A DNA stretch of 64,000 nt, taken from the NCBI GenBank assembly GCA_027490925.1, contig JAIXXF010000032.1, forward strand, positions 1-64,000, read 5' to 3'. This DNA comes from Comamonadaceae bacterium (GTDB lineage Bacteria; Pseudomonadota; Gammaproteobacteria; Burkholderiales; Burkholderiaceae_C). The translations under genes were made by a program, and so were the position numbers. Below are positions 27,575-36,871 of the stretch, one piece after another (within the stretch, counting starts at the first letter, position 1; each line of letters opens with the position of its first letter). Below the pieces are notes generated by a model. It ran no database searches, was not told the DNA's origin, and was given only the letters and a program-made list of their open reading frames with translations.

Positions 27575-29617
27575 TCAGGCGCTGGGTCGGTCGCGCTCGG
27601 GCAAGAAGAAGCTTTTGGGCGCCTGGCGGGCGCGCGCCCATATGGCCGATCGGATGCGGGCGCGGTCGACGCCGCTCACGTTGTGCGCTTGCAGCGCCAG
27701 CCGGAAGGCCAGGTAAAAGCTCACGCCGAGGTTGAGCCCGCCAATCACCGGGATGGCGGCCACCGCCCACCACAGCGCGGGCTCGCGCAGCACCGCCCAC
27801 CCCAGGGCCGCGCCCGCCGCCGCCAATTGCCCGGCCGACAGCGTGACGTGGCGGGCTTGCAGGCCCAAGCCAAAAAACTCGGCGAACGCGGGCACCAGCC
27901 CCAGCATCAACCCTAACGCGATGTTGGACGCGAAGCCAGAAATGTTCAGCCGCATGAAAGCCGCCCACCGTGCCGCCCGATCCGTGCCGAGCAGCGCGGT
28001 GATGCGCGGGTGGTAGCGCAAGGCCGAGTCCATGCGGTGCAATACAAACCAGTTTTCGGCCCAACCCGCCAGCAGGCTGGCGGTGAACAGCAGCACCCCG
28101 GTGAAGGCGGCGTACAGCGCGGTAGGCCCCCAGAGACTGAGGGACGCCAGCACGTCGCGGGCGTCTGCGGCATCCACCATGCCGCGGCCTGTGCCCACCA
28201 CCAGCGCGGTGCACACCAGCACCACCAACGGTACCACCACCACGACGTTGCCCAGCACCGCAGCGACTTGGGAGCGCACCAAGTGGGTGACCTCGTCCAC
28301 GAACTCGGTGACCGCTCCGCCCGGTCCCAGGTCCTTGAGCTTGGCCGCCATGGCCGGGGCGGTCATGGCCGGTTGTTTGGTGGCCAGGGTGAAGTGCAAC
28401 AGCTGGATCACGATGAAGCCGCTGGCGTACATCAGGCCCGACCAGAATCCGCCCCAAAACGCGCCCAGCCCCAGGCCTGCGATCAGGAACTTGAGCCAGG
28501 TGGTGAGGGCGGTGAGCGCACCGCCCCCGGCGGCTTGGCGCAGCATCTGAACATACTCGGTGCGGGTGCGGGTGATGTAGTTTTCGCCGGTCTCGGCGCT
28601 GCGTTCGGCCATTTTGGCGGCCAGCAGCGACGAATTGGCCGCCACCAAAGCGCGCAGGCTGTTGCGGTCTTGCGCCGTCACCACCCAGCGGGCCAGCAGT
28701 TTGACAACGGTCTGCGCCGGAGTGGGCGAGACCAGGCAGTCCAGCAGCTCACGCAGGCGCACGAAGCGGCCGCGCAACTGGCGCAAGCGGAAGACCAGAT
28801 CCACCGAGATGCCGTGCGCGTTCAAGTGGGTGTACACGCCCGCCACCGCCTGGCGGCACGCATCGAGTTGCTCACGCACCTGGGCCGCTGCGGCCAGCAC
28901 GCCCGCGTTGGTCCGGCCAGACACCGCAAGGGGATCACCCGGCGGCAGCGGGGACGGTTGCCCCAGGGCCACCGCCCGCCGCAGCGCCGCCAGCCCCTCG
29001 CCAAGCGCATGAAAGGGTTGGGCGCGCCGCGCGTCGGCGTTCATGCGCAGCCGCAGTTCGGGGGCGAGGCCGGTGGCACACACCTGGGCGCCACAGCAGG
29101 TGATGGCGTCCAGCACAGTGCGCTGCCAGCGGGTGTGGGGGGCAATGGCCCCGGCCCTGGACTCTGGGGTCAACACGCGCACCAGCCGGTCGAGCAGGGG
29201 CTCGTCCAACTGGCTGAGCCACTGCGCGTCAAAGCGCTGCGGCAGGGCCAGCGTGAAAAGCTCGGTGGCGTCCAGGGTCTCGGGGGTGGCGGGCAGCAGT
29301 TTGCGGCGCAAGCGGTCGGCCAGCTCGCTGGTGAAGGCGGTGCGTGGGGCAAATCCAAAATCGGCCAGCAGCACGGTGACGTCCACCGCGCCGAACAGCG
29401 CCTGCCACCACCCTTGCAGCGCCTGGCGATGGTCCGCGCGCGCCTCGGCGGCTTGCACCAGCGCCAGCACACGGCGGGCGGCGGCTTCGGGCGAGCGGGC
29501 GTCGCCACGAATCCAGTCGATCAGCTCGATCAGCCACAGGTGACGCTCGGCCAGCGGCGCGGCGGGGTCCAGCCGCGCCAGCAGCGCGAGCAGGTCCGGC
29601 GCGCCGCGCCGGTTCAA
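27575..29617 (-). CDS. Gcr/SpecificRecomb-family membrane protein
   Basis: 680 residues of the family named after the gonococcal Gcr 'site-specific recombinase' (Pfam SpecificRecomb). No recombinase catalytic motif of the tyrosine or serine type is visible. The N-terminal 300 residues are soluble and helical; the C-terminal half has at least six hydrophobic segments (e.g. FLIAGLGLGAFWGGFWSGLM, VVVVPLVVLVCTALVVG, LYAAFTGVLLFTASLLAGW). I therefore read it as an inner-membrane protein of unknown function. It starts at TTG 29617, overlapping the apaG stop (TTGA). Confidence 0.82.
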   Translation of the reverse strand: MNRRGAPDLLALLARLDPAAPLAERHLWLIELIDWIRGDARSPEAAARRVLALVQAAEARADHRQALQGWWQALFGAVDVTVLLADFGFAPRTAFTSELADRLRRKLLPATPETLDATELFTLALPQRFDAQWLSQLDEPLLDRLVRVLTPESRAGAIAPHTRWQRTVLDAITCCGAQVCATGLAPELRLRMNADARRAQPFHALGEGLAALRRAVALGQPSPLPPGDPLAVSGRTNAGVLAAAAQVREQLDACRQAVAGVYTHLNAHGISVDLVFRLRQLRGRFVRLRELLDCLVSPTPAQTVVKLLARWVVTAQDRNSLRALVAANSSLLAAKMAERSAETGENYITRTRTEYVQMLRQAAGGGALTALTTWLKFLIAGLGLGAFWGGFWSGLMYASGFIVIQLLHFTLATKQPAMTAPAMAAKLKDLGPGGAVTEFVDEVTHLVRSQVAAVLGNVVVVVPLVVLVCTALVVGTGRGMVDAADARDVLASLSLWGPTALYAAFTGVLLFTASLLAGWAENWFVLHRMDSALRYHPRITALLGTDRAARWAAFMRLNISGFASNIALGLMLGLVPAFAEFFGLGLQARHVTLSAGQLAAAGAALGWAVLREPALWWAVAAIPVIGGLNLGVSFYLAFRLALQAHNVSGVDRARIRSAIWARARQAPKSFFLPERDRPSA

Positions 29618-30003
29618 TGCAGCACCCGCCCGCTGCCGGGACCTTCGGCTTCGAGCACAAACAGAGGGATGGGCGCGTCGAACGCGGTGGCGTCTTCGGC
29701 CATGCAGTGGTAGGTGCCGTGCATGGTGCCGGTGGGGGTGCGCAAGCGGCTGCCGCTGGAATACTCGAACGCTTCGCCTGGCTTGAGCAGGGGCTGGTGC
29801 CCCACCACGCCAAGGCCTTTGACCTCCTCGGTGTGGCCGTTGGCGTCAACGATGACCCAGTGCCGCGCGATCAGCTGTGCGGGCACCTCGCCGGTGTTGC
29901 GGATGGTGACGGTGTAGGCGAAGCTGAACAGGCCCGCCTCGGGCTGGGACTGCTCGGCCAAATACTTGGGCTGGACCTCGACGGTGAATTGGTGGCTTGG
30001 CAT
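29614..30003 (-). CDS. apaG: ApaG protein
   Basis: 129-residue beta-sandwich (FN3-like) protein of the ApaG/CorD family, whose homologues affect Ap4A levels, cobalt resistance and Mg transport by an unclear route. Typical sequence: FSFAYTVTIRNTGEVPAQLIARHW, LKPGEAFEYSSGSRLRTPTG and MHGTYHCMAEDG-like ending. It is first in the minus-strand apaG-gcr unit and divergent from rpe. Confidence 0.94.
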   Translation of the reverse strand: MPSHQFTVEVQPKYLAEQSQPEAGLFSFAYTVTIRNTGEVPAQLIARHWVIVDANGHTEEVKGLGVVGHQPLLKPGEAFEYSSGSRLRTPTGTMHGTYHCMAEDATAFDAPIPLFVLEAEGPGSGRVLH

Positions 30004-30067
30004 GGGACCATCCTAACTGCACCGCGCGGCAGCCAGGTGTCGGCGGTTTCCGCGTCAAAATGGCGGC

Positions 30068-30763
30068 ATGACCACGCCGTCCCGCAACCACCGCATCGCC
30101 CCGTCCATCTTGTCTGCCGACTTCGCCCGGCTGGGGCAGGAGGTCACCGACGTCATCGCCGCGGGCGCCGACTGGATCCACTTTGACGTGATGGACAACC
30201 ACTATGTGCCCAACCTGACCTTCGGGCCCATGATTTGCAGCGCGCTGAAGCCGCACGCCAAAACCGCCTCCGGTGAGCCGGTGCCGATCGACGTGCACCT
30301 GATGGTGCAGCCGGTGGACGCGCTGGCCGCGGCCTTTGCCGACGCGGGCGCCGATTTCATCAGCTTCCACCCCGACGCCTCGCCCCACGTGCACCGCAGC
30401 ATCCAGGCGATCCGTGCCAAAGGCTGTAAGCCGGGGCTGGTGTTCAACCCCGCGCAGCCGCTGGATGTGCTGGACTGGGTGATCGATGACATCGACCTGA
30501 TCCTCGTCATGAGCGTGAACCCCGGCTTTGGTGGCCAAAGCTTCATCGACAGCGCGCTGCGCAAAATCGACGCCGTGCGAAAGCGCATCGACGCCAGCGG
30601 CAAGGACATCCGGCTGGAGGTGGACGGCGGCATCAAAACCACCAACATCGCCCAGGTGGCGTCCGCCGGGGCCGACACCTTTGTGGCGGGCAGCGCCATC
30701 TTCGGCCAGCCCGACTACGCCGCCGTGGTGACCGCCATGCGCCAAGCACTCGCCCGCGCCTGA
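30068..30763 (+). CDS. rpe: Ribulose-phosphate 3-epimerase
   Basis: Interconverts ribulose 5-phosphate and xylulose 5-phosphate in the pentose phosphate and Calvin cycles. 231 residues of a TIM barrel: [33 protein letters not shown] (metal His/Asp), [13 protein letters not shown] and LEVDGGIK. In many relatives rpe-gph-trpE form one operon; here rpe is alone downstream of divergent apaG and followed by a TonB receptor gene. Confidence 0.97.
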   Translation: MTTPSRNHRIAPSILSADFARLGQEVTDVIAAGADWIHFDVMDNHYVPNLTFGPMICSALKPHAKTASGEPVPIDVHLMVQPVDALAAAFADAGADFISFHPDASPHVHRSIQAIRAKGCKPGLVFNPAQPLDVLDWVIDDIDLILVMSVNPGFGGQSFIDSALRKIDAVRKRIDASGKDIRLEVDGGIKTTNIAQVASAGADTFVAGSAIFGQPDYAAVVTAMRQALARA

Positions 30764-30879
30764 CCCATGGCGCACCGGCACCGCACAAGACTGTGCACCC
30801 CCCCGCAGGCACGGCTCCCGGCACGAATCCACGCACCCACGCACAACCAGCGCCGGTTGACTGGCTGAACCCCCCACGT

Positions 30880-30931
30880 AATTGCTACTGAATAAATAGC
30901 AATTGAACCAATGACGGCGTGGGCCAGAGGC
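30880..30931 (+). repeat. Dispersed palindromic repeat, copy 3
   Basis: AATTGCTACTGAATAAATAG begins a 25-base near-palindrome (30880-30904). GGGCCAGAGGC starts exactly 20 bases after TAGC. The repeat ends 10 bases before the TonB-receptor ATG, so its AGAGG may serve as the ribosome binding site. Confidence 0.8.
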
Positions 30932-30940
30932 TGAATCCAC

Positions 30941-33169
30941 ATGAAATTCTCCTCACCACACCCCCATGGGCCCCAGCGGCCGATTTTTGGCGCTTGGGGC
31001 GTGTTTTTCCAAACCGCCCTGGGCGCGGCGCTGGGCGCCTCCGCCCAGGCCAGCGACCACCCCCCAGCGGCGGACAACGCCCTGCGCGAGGTGGTGGTCA
31101 CCGACCGAGCCGACCCAGGGCCTGGCACTGGCGCCGATCCCGCAACCCGTGGCGCCCGCTGGCCTGCCCCCGCGACGGTGGATGTGCTGGACGGCCGCGA
31201 CCTGCGCGACGGCCAAACCCAGGTCCAACTGTCCGAGTCGGTGGGCCGGGTGCCAGGGCTGCTGGTGCGGTCGCGGCAAAACCAGGCGCAGGAGCTGCAA
31301 CTCAGCGTGCGGGGCGCTGGGGCGCGGGCCAGCTTTGGGGTGCGCGGCGTGCGCCTGCTGGTGGACGGCCTGCCCGCCAGCGGGCCCGACGGCCAGGGCC
31401 AGGTCGCGAACTTCCCGCTCGGCAGCGCCGACCGGCTGGAGGTGGTGCGCGGGCCCTTCGCCGCCCTGTACGGCGCATCGTCGGCGGCCGTGATCTCGCT
31501 CACCTCCGAGGAGGGTGGCCTGCCTGCCAGCGGGCGCACCGGCGCCGTGGCGGGCCCCGACGGACTGTGGCGGCTGTCCACCCAAGCCACGGGCCACCAA
31601 GGCGACCTGCGCTATGCACTGGACTTGTCCCGCTTCGCCACCGACGGCCTGCGCCCGCAGTCGGCCGCCGAGCGCGGCACCGCCCACCTCAAGCTCACGC
31701 GCCCCTACGCCGACGGCCGGGTGGTGTTCGTCGCCAACCGGCTGGCGGACGAGGCACAAGACCCGCTGGGCCTGTCGCGCGCCGAGTTCGACGCCGACCC
31801 GCGCCAAACCACGGCATCGGCCCGTCTGTTCAACACCCGCAAGGCCACCGAACAAACCCAGCTTGGCGTGGCCTGGCAACACCGGTTGAACGGGGGCCAC
31901 CACTGGTCGCTGGCCGCCTACGCGGGAGACCGTGGCGTGCTGCAGCACCAGGCCATTCCCGCCGCCAGCCAAGCCGCGCCCACCAGCCCGGGCGGCGTGA
32001 TCGACCTGGCGCGCCGCTTCGCCGGGTGGAGCGCCCGGTGGCGCTGGGACCACACCCCAGCGGAGGGCCCGCAGTCGGGTCACCTGAGCCTCGAAGCCGG
32101 TCTCACGTCGGAACAGCAAACCGATGACCGGCGCGGTTTCAACAACTTCAGCGGCACCAGCGGCCAGCCCACCGCGCTGGGCGTGACCGGCGCGCTGCGG
32201 CGGGACGACCGCACCCAGGCCCACAGCCTGGACCCGCACGCGCTGGCCGAATGGTCCCAAGGCGATTGGGTGCTGGCCGCGGGCGTGCGCTTCTCGCGCC
32301 TGCAGGTGCGAACCACCGACCGCTTCGTCGCGCCCGGCAACCCCGACGACGGCGGCGCCACCCGCTACCGTGGCACCACGCCGGTGCTGGGCCTGCGCTG
32401 GCGACTGGCCGAGGCGGTGCAGGCCTTTGCCAGCGCTGGGCTCGGGCTGGAGACCCCCACCCTCAACGAGCTGGCGTACCAAGCGTCGGGGGCCAGTGGC
32501 CTGAACACCGCCCTGCGCCCCAGCCGCAGCGAGAACCTGGAGGCCGGGCTGCGTGGCCGCCACGGCCACGCGGGCTGGACCGCCACCGCCTTCCGCACCG
32601 ACACGCGCGACGACATCGTGGTGCTGACCAACGCCGGTGGCCGCGCCAGCTTTGGCAACGCCGGTCGCACGCGGCGTCAGGGGCTGGAACTGTCGGGCGA
32701 CCTGCAATGGCGCCACCTGCAGCTCAGCGCTGCGATTACTCAGCTCGACGCCCGCTACCGCGACGGCTTCGACACCTGCACCGCCGCGCCCTGCCTCGCA
32801 CCCAACCTCTTCATTCCTGCGGGCAACCGCCTGCCCGGTGTGCCGGAACGCTGGGCCCACCTGCAACTGGCCTGGCAACCGCTGGGGCCCGCCGCCATCT
32901 GGACGCTGGAAGCCCGCCACATCGGCACCGTGACGGTGAACGACCGCCAGAGCGACGCCGCTGCAGGCCACACGCTGCTCCACATGGCCGCCCGCTTTGA
33001 GCAGCGCCACGGTCCCTGGCGGCTGCGCCAGTTCGCGCGGGTGGACAACATCGCCCAGCGACGCCACGCCGGGTCGGTCATCGTCAACGAGGCCAGCGGC
33101 CGTTATTTCGAGCCTGGGCCAGGCCGTCAGGTCAGCGTGGGCCTTGAGCTGGTACGGCGTTTCGACTGA
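30941..33169 (+). CDS. TonB-dependent outer-membrane receptor
   Basis: 742 residues. An N-terminal export signal (to about residue 37) is followed by a plug domain (about 55-190) with LSESVGRVPGLLVRSRQNQ, LQLSVRGAGARASFGVRGVR and VVRGPFAALYGASSAAVI, then a 22-strand-type barrel. The ligand is not evident; iron chelates are the common choice, but no siderophore or heme genes are nearby. A second TonB-like C-terminal signal (LELVRRFD) is present. The gene lies right behind repeat copy 3. Confidence 0.9.
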   Translation: MKFSSPHPHGPQRPIFGAWGVFFQTALGAALGASAQASDHPPAADNALREVVVTDRADPGPGTGADPATRGARWPAPATVDVLDGRDLRDGQTQVQLSESVGRVPGLLVRSRQNQAQELQLSVRGAGARASFGVRGVRLLVDGLPASGPDGQGQVANFPLGSADRLEVVRGPFAALYGASSAAVISLTSEEGGLPASGRTGAVAGPDGLWRLSTQATGHQGDLRYALDLSRFATDGLRPQSAAERGTAHLKLTRPYADGRVVFVANRLADEAQDPLGLSRAEFDADPRQTTASARLFNTRKATEQTQLGVAWQHRLNGGHHWSLAAYAGDRGVLQHQAIPAASQAAPTSPGGVIDLARRFAGWSARWRWDHTPAEGPQSGHLSLEAGLTSEQQTDDRRGFNNFSGTSGQPTALGVTGALRRDDRTQAHSLDPHALAEWSQGDWVLAAGVRFSRLQVRTTDRFVAPGNPDDGGATRYRGTTPVLGLRWRLAEAVQAFASAGLGLETPTLNELAYQASGASGLNTALRPSRSENLEAGLRGRHGHAGWTATAFRTDTRDDIVVLTNAGGRASFGNAGRTRRQGLELSGDLQWRHLQLSAAITQLDARYRDGFDTCTAAPCLAPNLFIPAGNRLPGVPERWAHLQLAWQPLGPAAIWTLEARHIGTVTVNDRQSDAAAGHTLLHMAARFEQRHGPWRLRQFARVDNIAQRRHAGSVIVNEASGRYFEPGPGRQVSVGLELVRRFD

Positions 33170-33276
33170 ATGGCGGAACCGCCCGCCTGGGCATTGAAAC
33201 CGTGGTTAACATCGCGGCGCGGCGTGCGATGCCATCGCACCCACCCACCGAACCCAACCCCTTTTGGAGGACACCC

Positions 33277-34869
33277 ATGCCAAAGACCTTCAACCGCCTC
33301 GCATGGAGCACCCTGCTAGCGGCCGCCCTGACCGCCTGCGGCGGCGGCGACGGCGACAACCCGTCGCCCATCGGCGACACCGCGGTGCTGACCAGCAACA
33401 ACCGCATCGCCACCTTCAACCGCAACACCCCGGCCACGCTGGTCAGCGACCGCGGCATCACCGGGCTGGTCGACGCCAACGAGCGGTTGATCGGCATCGA
33501 CGTGCGCCCGGCCGACGGGCAGCTGTACTTGGTCTCTACCGCGTCGCGCGTCTACACACTGAACCCGGCCACAGGCGTGGCCACCTTCAAAGTGGCGCTG
33601 ACGAACAACACCACCAACGCCACGACCTTCAACGGGCTCAATGGCACCCAGTTTGGCATCGACTTCAACCCCGTGCCCGACCGCCTGCGCCTGGTGAGCG
33701 ACAGCGGACAAAACCTGCGCATCAACGTGGACAACGGCACCACACAGGTGGACAGCCCGATCACCGGTGTGGCGGGCGCCCGGGTCACCGCCTCGGCCTA
33801 CACCAACTCGTTCCCCGGGACCACCACCACGCAGTTGTTCAACATCGACTGCACCACTGGCACCCGCTACCTGCAAAACCCACCCAACGACGGCATCCTG
33901 ACCAATGCCACGCCATTGAATGTCGCTTGCGACGCCGCCAACGGTTTTGACATCGACCCGCGCAACAACACCGGCTTCGCGGCGCTGCGCGTGGGTGGCG
34001 TCAACCAGCTATACCGCGTGTCCCTGGCCACCGGTGGCGCCGCCACGGCCGTGGGCCCGATCGGCACCACAGCGCCGGTGGTCGGCCTGGCCCTGCTCAC
34101 CGCCCCGGTCACGCCCACGGTGTATGTGCTGAGCGGCAACACGCTGTCACGCATCAACCCGGCGACCCCCAACACCCTGCTCACCAGCACCGCCATCACC
34201 GGGCTCGGCAACGGTGAAACGGTGGTGGGCATCGACTTCCGTCCGGCCAACGGCCTGCTCTACGCCCTCACCAGCGCTGCCCGCTTGCTGACCGTCAACC
34301 CCGACACCGGCGCGGGCACGGTCGTGGCCACGCTGACCGCCGACCCCACCGACACCACCTCGCCGTTCGCCGGTCTGCAGGGCACCACCTTCTCGGTCGA
34401 CTTCAACCCTGTACCGGACCGCCTGCGCGTGATCAGCAACACCGGGCAGAACCTGCGCATCAACGTGGCCAACGGCGCGACCTTCACCGACACCCCCATC
34501 AACCGCACGGTGCCCGCCTCGGTCGTCGGCGCGGCTTACGGCAGCAACTTCGCAGGCGCCGCCACCGCCACGCTGTACGACGTGGACGCTCTGACCAACG
34601 TGCTGGCGATCCAGATCCCGCCGAACGACGGCATCTTGGTGGACGTTGGCGCCCTGGGAGTGGACGTCACAGGCAACGGCGCGATCGACATTGTGGGCGG
34701 CGACAACGGTTTGGTGCTCGGCGCGTTCCGCGTTGGCACCACCGGCCCGTACTCGCTCTACAACGTCAACCTGGCCACCGGCACGGCCAGCCCGCGGGGC
34801 AGCGCCGCTGCGGCGCAGATCGGCGGCGCCAACGGTCCGGCGATTACCGACATCGCGATCCGCTACTGA
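33277..34869 (+). CDS. DUF4394 lipoprotein with duplicated domain
   Basis: 530 residues; GGAGG lies six bases before the ATG at 33277. A lipobox (LLAAALTAC, Cys21) predicts lipidation. Two tandem DUF4394 units follow, each about 240 residues, recognisable from GLVDANERLIGIDVRPADGQ / GLGNGETVVGIDFRPANGL and FGIDFNPVPDRLRLVSDSGQ / FSVDFNPVPDRLRVISNTGQ. The fold is probably a beta-propeller-like exported structure; function unknown. DUF4394 genes commonly sit beside an ECF sigma/anti-sigma pair, and here an anti-sigma gene follows. Confidence 0.88.
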   Translation: MPKTFNRLAWSTLLAAALTACGGGDGDNPSPIGDTAVLTSNNRIATFNRNTPATLVSDRGITGLVDANERLIGIDVRPADGQLYLVSTASRVYTLNPATGVATFKVALTNNTTNATTFNGLNGTQFGIDFNPVPDRLRLVSDSGQNLRINVDNGTTQVDSPITGVAGARVTASAYTNSFPGTTTTQLFNIDCTTGTRYLQNPPNDGILTNATPLNVACDAANGFDIDPRNNTGFAALRVGGVNQLYRVSLATGGAATAVGPIGTTAPVVGLALLTAPVTPTVYVLSGNTLSRINPATPNTLLTSTAITGLGNGETVVGIDFRPANGLLYALTSAARLLTVNPDTGAGTVVATLTADPTDTTSPFAGLQGTTFSVDFNPVPDRLRVISNTGQNLRINVANGATFTDTPINRTVPASVVGAAYGSNFAGAATATLYDVDALTNVLAIQIPPNDGILVDVGALGVDVTGNGAIDIVGGDNGLVLGAFRVGTTGPYSLYNVNLATGTASPRGSAAAAQIGGANGPAITDIAIRY

Positions 34870-34930
34870 CCCCAGGGCCTGGGGCCACGCCCCAAGGCCA
34901 GCCCAGCGCTTGGTCCCCGCCCGACGCCTC

Positions 34931-34951
34931 GGGTGGGGCCAAGCCCCACCC
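34931..34951 (+). terminator. GC-rich hairpin after the DUF4394 gene
   Basis: GGGTGGGGC (34931-34939) pairs perfectly with GCCCCACCC (34943-34951) around CAA. There is no T-run, so it may act as a 3' mRNA stabiliser or in Rho-dependent termination. A second hairpin follows at 35006. Confidence 0.5.
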
Positions 34952-35005
34952 AAATTGGGAGTCACGGGTTCGACGCACCCGGTTTTGCCGACACACTGGC
35001 CCCCT

Positions 35006-35022
35006 AAAATGCTTCGCATTTT
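35006..35022 (+). terminator. AT-rich hairpin ahead of the anti-sigma gene
   Basis: AAAATGC (35006-35012), loop TTC, GCATTTT (35016-35022). The stem ends in T residues, so it can serve as a weak terminator. With the hairpin at 34931 it fills much of the 278-base gap (34870-35147), which holds no gene; in particular no sigma factor is encoded there. Confidence 0.45.
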
Positions 35023-35147
35023 GGCAAACGCTCGACCGGTTTGACCTTTTCTGCCCACGCCCATGCCCGACCGCTGTCCCCAGCGGCGGGCCCGCTGGCG
35101 GCTTGGGTTCAACGCCCCCAACCGGCTCTTGATTCCCGTCAGCGCCC

Positions 35148-35912
35148 ATGAATTTGCTGGACCCACAGCAGCGCCGTGCGCTGGCCGAACAGTACGTCAT
35201 GGGGACGATGAACGAGTCCCAGCAAACCGTGTTCGCGCTGGCGCTGGCACGCGACGCTGCGCTGCGCGCCGAGGTCGCCGACCGGCACGACAAGCTGCTC
35301 GGCATTGCCCCGCCCGCCCCACCGTCCAATTTGGCGCCCGCGCGCGATTTGTGGCGCCGCATCGCCGTCCCGTTGGAGACCAAGCCACAGGCCGATCACG
35401 GCCACGCGGTCACTGTGGTGCACGGCGTGCCGCGTGCGCGCCCGGTCTGGAAACGACTGTGGTTTTGGCAGGGCACCAGCGGCCTGGCGGTCGTCACCGC
35501 CCTGGCACTGGCCGCCGTGTTGCTGGCCCAGCGCACGGCACCCACCGGGTCTGTGGTGTCGGGCTTGACGGCACCAGTGCAGGTGGCCGTGTTGCAGCAA
35601 CCACAAAGCAAGGCCTTGGGCTGGTTGGTCGAAGCCCTGCCCGACGGTCGGCTGCGGCTGCGGCCCTTGGCGGCCGCCACCCCGCTGCCACCAGACCAAA
35701 CCCTGCAGCTCTGGGGCCAACGCGCCTCCGACGCCATCCCCGCGCCGCTCGGCTTGCTCAAACCGGGCACGCCCGCGCTGCTGACCGTGGGGCCATCCCC
35801 CGGCGGGAGCGAATGGCTGACGTTTGCGGTCTCACAAGAACCCGCCGGTGGTTCACCCGCAGGCCGGCCCACCGGCCCGGTGCTGTTCAGCGGCCAGGCC
35901 GTCAAGGGCTGA
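35148..35912 (+). CDS. Anti-sigma factor (RskA-like), no partner sigma gene visible
   Basis: 254 residues. The N-terminal part MNLLDPQQRRALAEQYVMGTM resembles the ZAS-like sigma-binding domain of RskA-type anti-sigma factors, one membrane helix lies at about 108-128 (GTSGLAVVTALALAAVLLA), and the rest is a periplasmic RskA-type beta domain. Such genes are normally directly preceded by an ECF sigma gene. Here the upstream gap is too short for one and no sigma gene is near, so it is an orphan. Confidence 0.85.
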   Translation: MNLLDPQQRRALAEQYVMGTMNESQQTVFALALARDAALRAEVADRHDKLLGIAPPAPPSNLAPARDLWRRIAVPLETKPQADHGHAVTVVHGVPRARPVWKRLWFWQGTSGLAVVTALALAAVLLAQRTAPTGSVVSGLTAPVQVAVLQQPQSKALGWLVEALPDGRLRLRPLAAATPLPPDQTLQLWGQRASDAIPAPLGLLKPGTPALLTVGPSPGGSEWLTFAVSQEPAGGSPAGRPTGPVLFSGQAVKG

Positions 35913-36014
35913 GGCGCGGCCCCGAGTCCGCCGGGTGGTGGCGCCCCGACCGTCCCACACGGGTGCGGGCGACCTGCGACAATTTGCCACCCACAGCGGG
36001 TGCCGATCGCCGAT

Positions 36015-36863
36015 ATGAAACACGCCCACATCCTCACCCTGTCCTGCACCGACCGCCCTGGCATCGTCCACGCGGTGTCCGGCTTTCTGCTCGAACGCGG
36101 CGGTAACATCGAAGAAGCCGCGCAGTACAACGACCCGGCCACTGGCCTGTTTTTCATGCGGGTGCGTTTCGCGTGTGACCAACTCACCCACGCCGCGCTG
36201 AAGGCCCAGCTCGCCGATTTCGCGGTTGGCTTCCAAATGGCGTGGCAGCTGCATGCCACCGCCGAACCGATGCGCACCGTGATCTTCGTCAGCAAAGAGG
36301 GCCACTGCCTGAACGACCTGCTGTTCAGGTGGAAAAGCGGCCTGCTGCCCATCGACATCCGTGCCATCGTCAGCAACCACCGCGATTTCTACCAACTGGC
36401 GGCCAGCTACAACGTGCCGTTCCACCACTTCCCTGTCACCGCCGCCACCAAGGCACAGGTGGAAGCCAAACAGTTTGAGATCATCGAGCACGAGGGTGCC
36501 GAGCTGGTGGTGCTGGCCCGCTACATGCAAATTTTGAGTGATGACCTCTGCCGCAAGCTGCAGGGCCGCGCCATCAACATCCACCACTCCTTCCTGCCCA
36601 GCTTCAAAGGGGCCAAGCCCTACTACCAGGCACACGACCGGGGCGTGAAGTTGATTGGCGCGACCGCCCACTACGTGACCGCCGACCTGGACGAGGGCCC
36701 GATCATCGAGCAAGACGTCGCCCGGGTGGACCACAGCAAAACCGTGGAAGACTTCACTGCCCAGGGCCGCGACACCGAAAGCCAGGTGCTGGCCCGCGCC
36801 GTGAAGTGGCACAGCGAGCACCGGGTGCTGCTCAACGGCCACAAGACGGTCATTTTCAAATAG
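36015..36863 (+). CDS. purU: Formyltetrahydrofolate deformylase
   Basis: Hydrolyses 10-formyl-THF to formate and THF, balancing one-carbon pools and supplying formate for purine synthesis. 282 residues: an N-terminal ACT domain (ILTLSCTDRPGIVHAVSGFL) and a C-terminal formyltransferase-like domain with VSNH, the INIHHSFLPSFKGAKPY catalytic loop and DEGPIIEQD. ATG 36015 gives the family length; GTG at 36000 is an alternative start. Confidence 0.95.
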   Translation: MKHAHILTLSCTDRPGIVHAVSGFLLERGGNIEEAAQYNDPATGLFFMRVRFACDQLTHAALKAQLADFAVGFQMAWQLHATAEPMRTVIFVSKEGHCLNDLLFRWKSGLLPIDIRAIVSNHRDFYQLAASYNVPFHHFPVTAATKAQVEAKQFEIIEHEGAELVVLARYMQILSDDLCRKLQGRAINIHHSFLPSFKGAKPYYQAHDRGVKLIGATAHYVTADLDEGPIIEQDVARVDHSKTVEDFTAQGRDTESQVLARAVKWHSEHRVLLNGHKTVIFK

Positions 36864-36871
36864 GTGCCGAC

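Noticed and set aside
27575-29617. The Gcr-family gene as part of a mobile element
   Set aside because: No inverted repeats, att sites or transposase-like residues; it is embedded by overlap in a housekeeping gene string.
30953-33067. A 704-codon minus-strand frame opposite the TonB receptor
   Set aside because: No recognisable domain, and the receptor on the plus strand is well supported.
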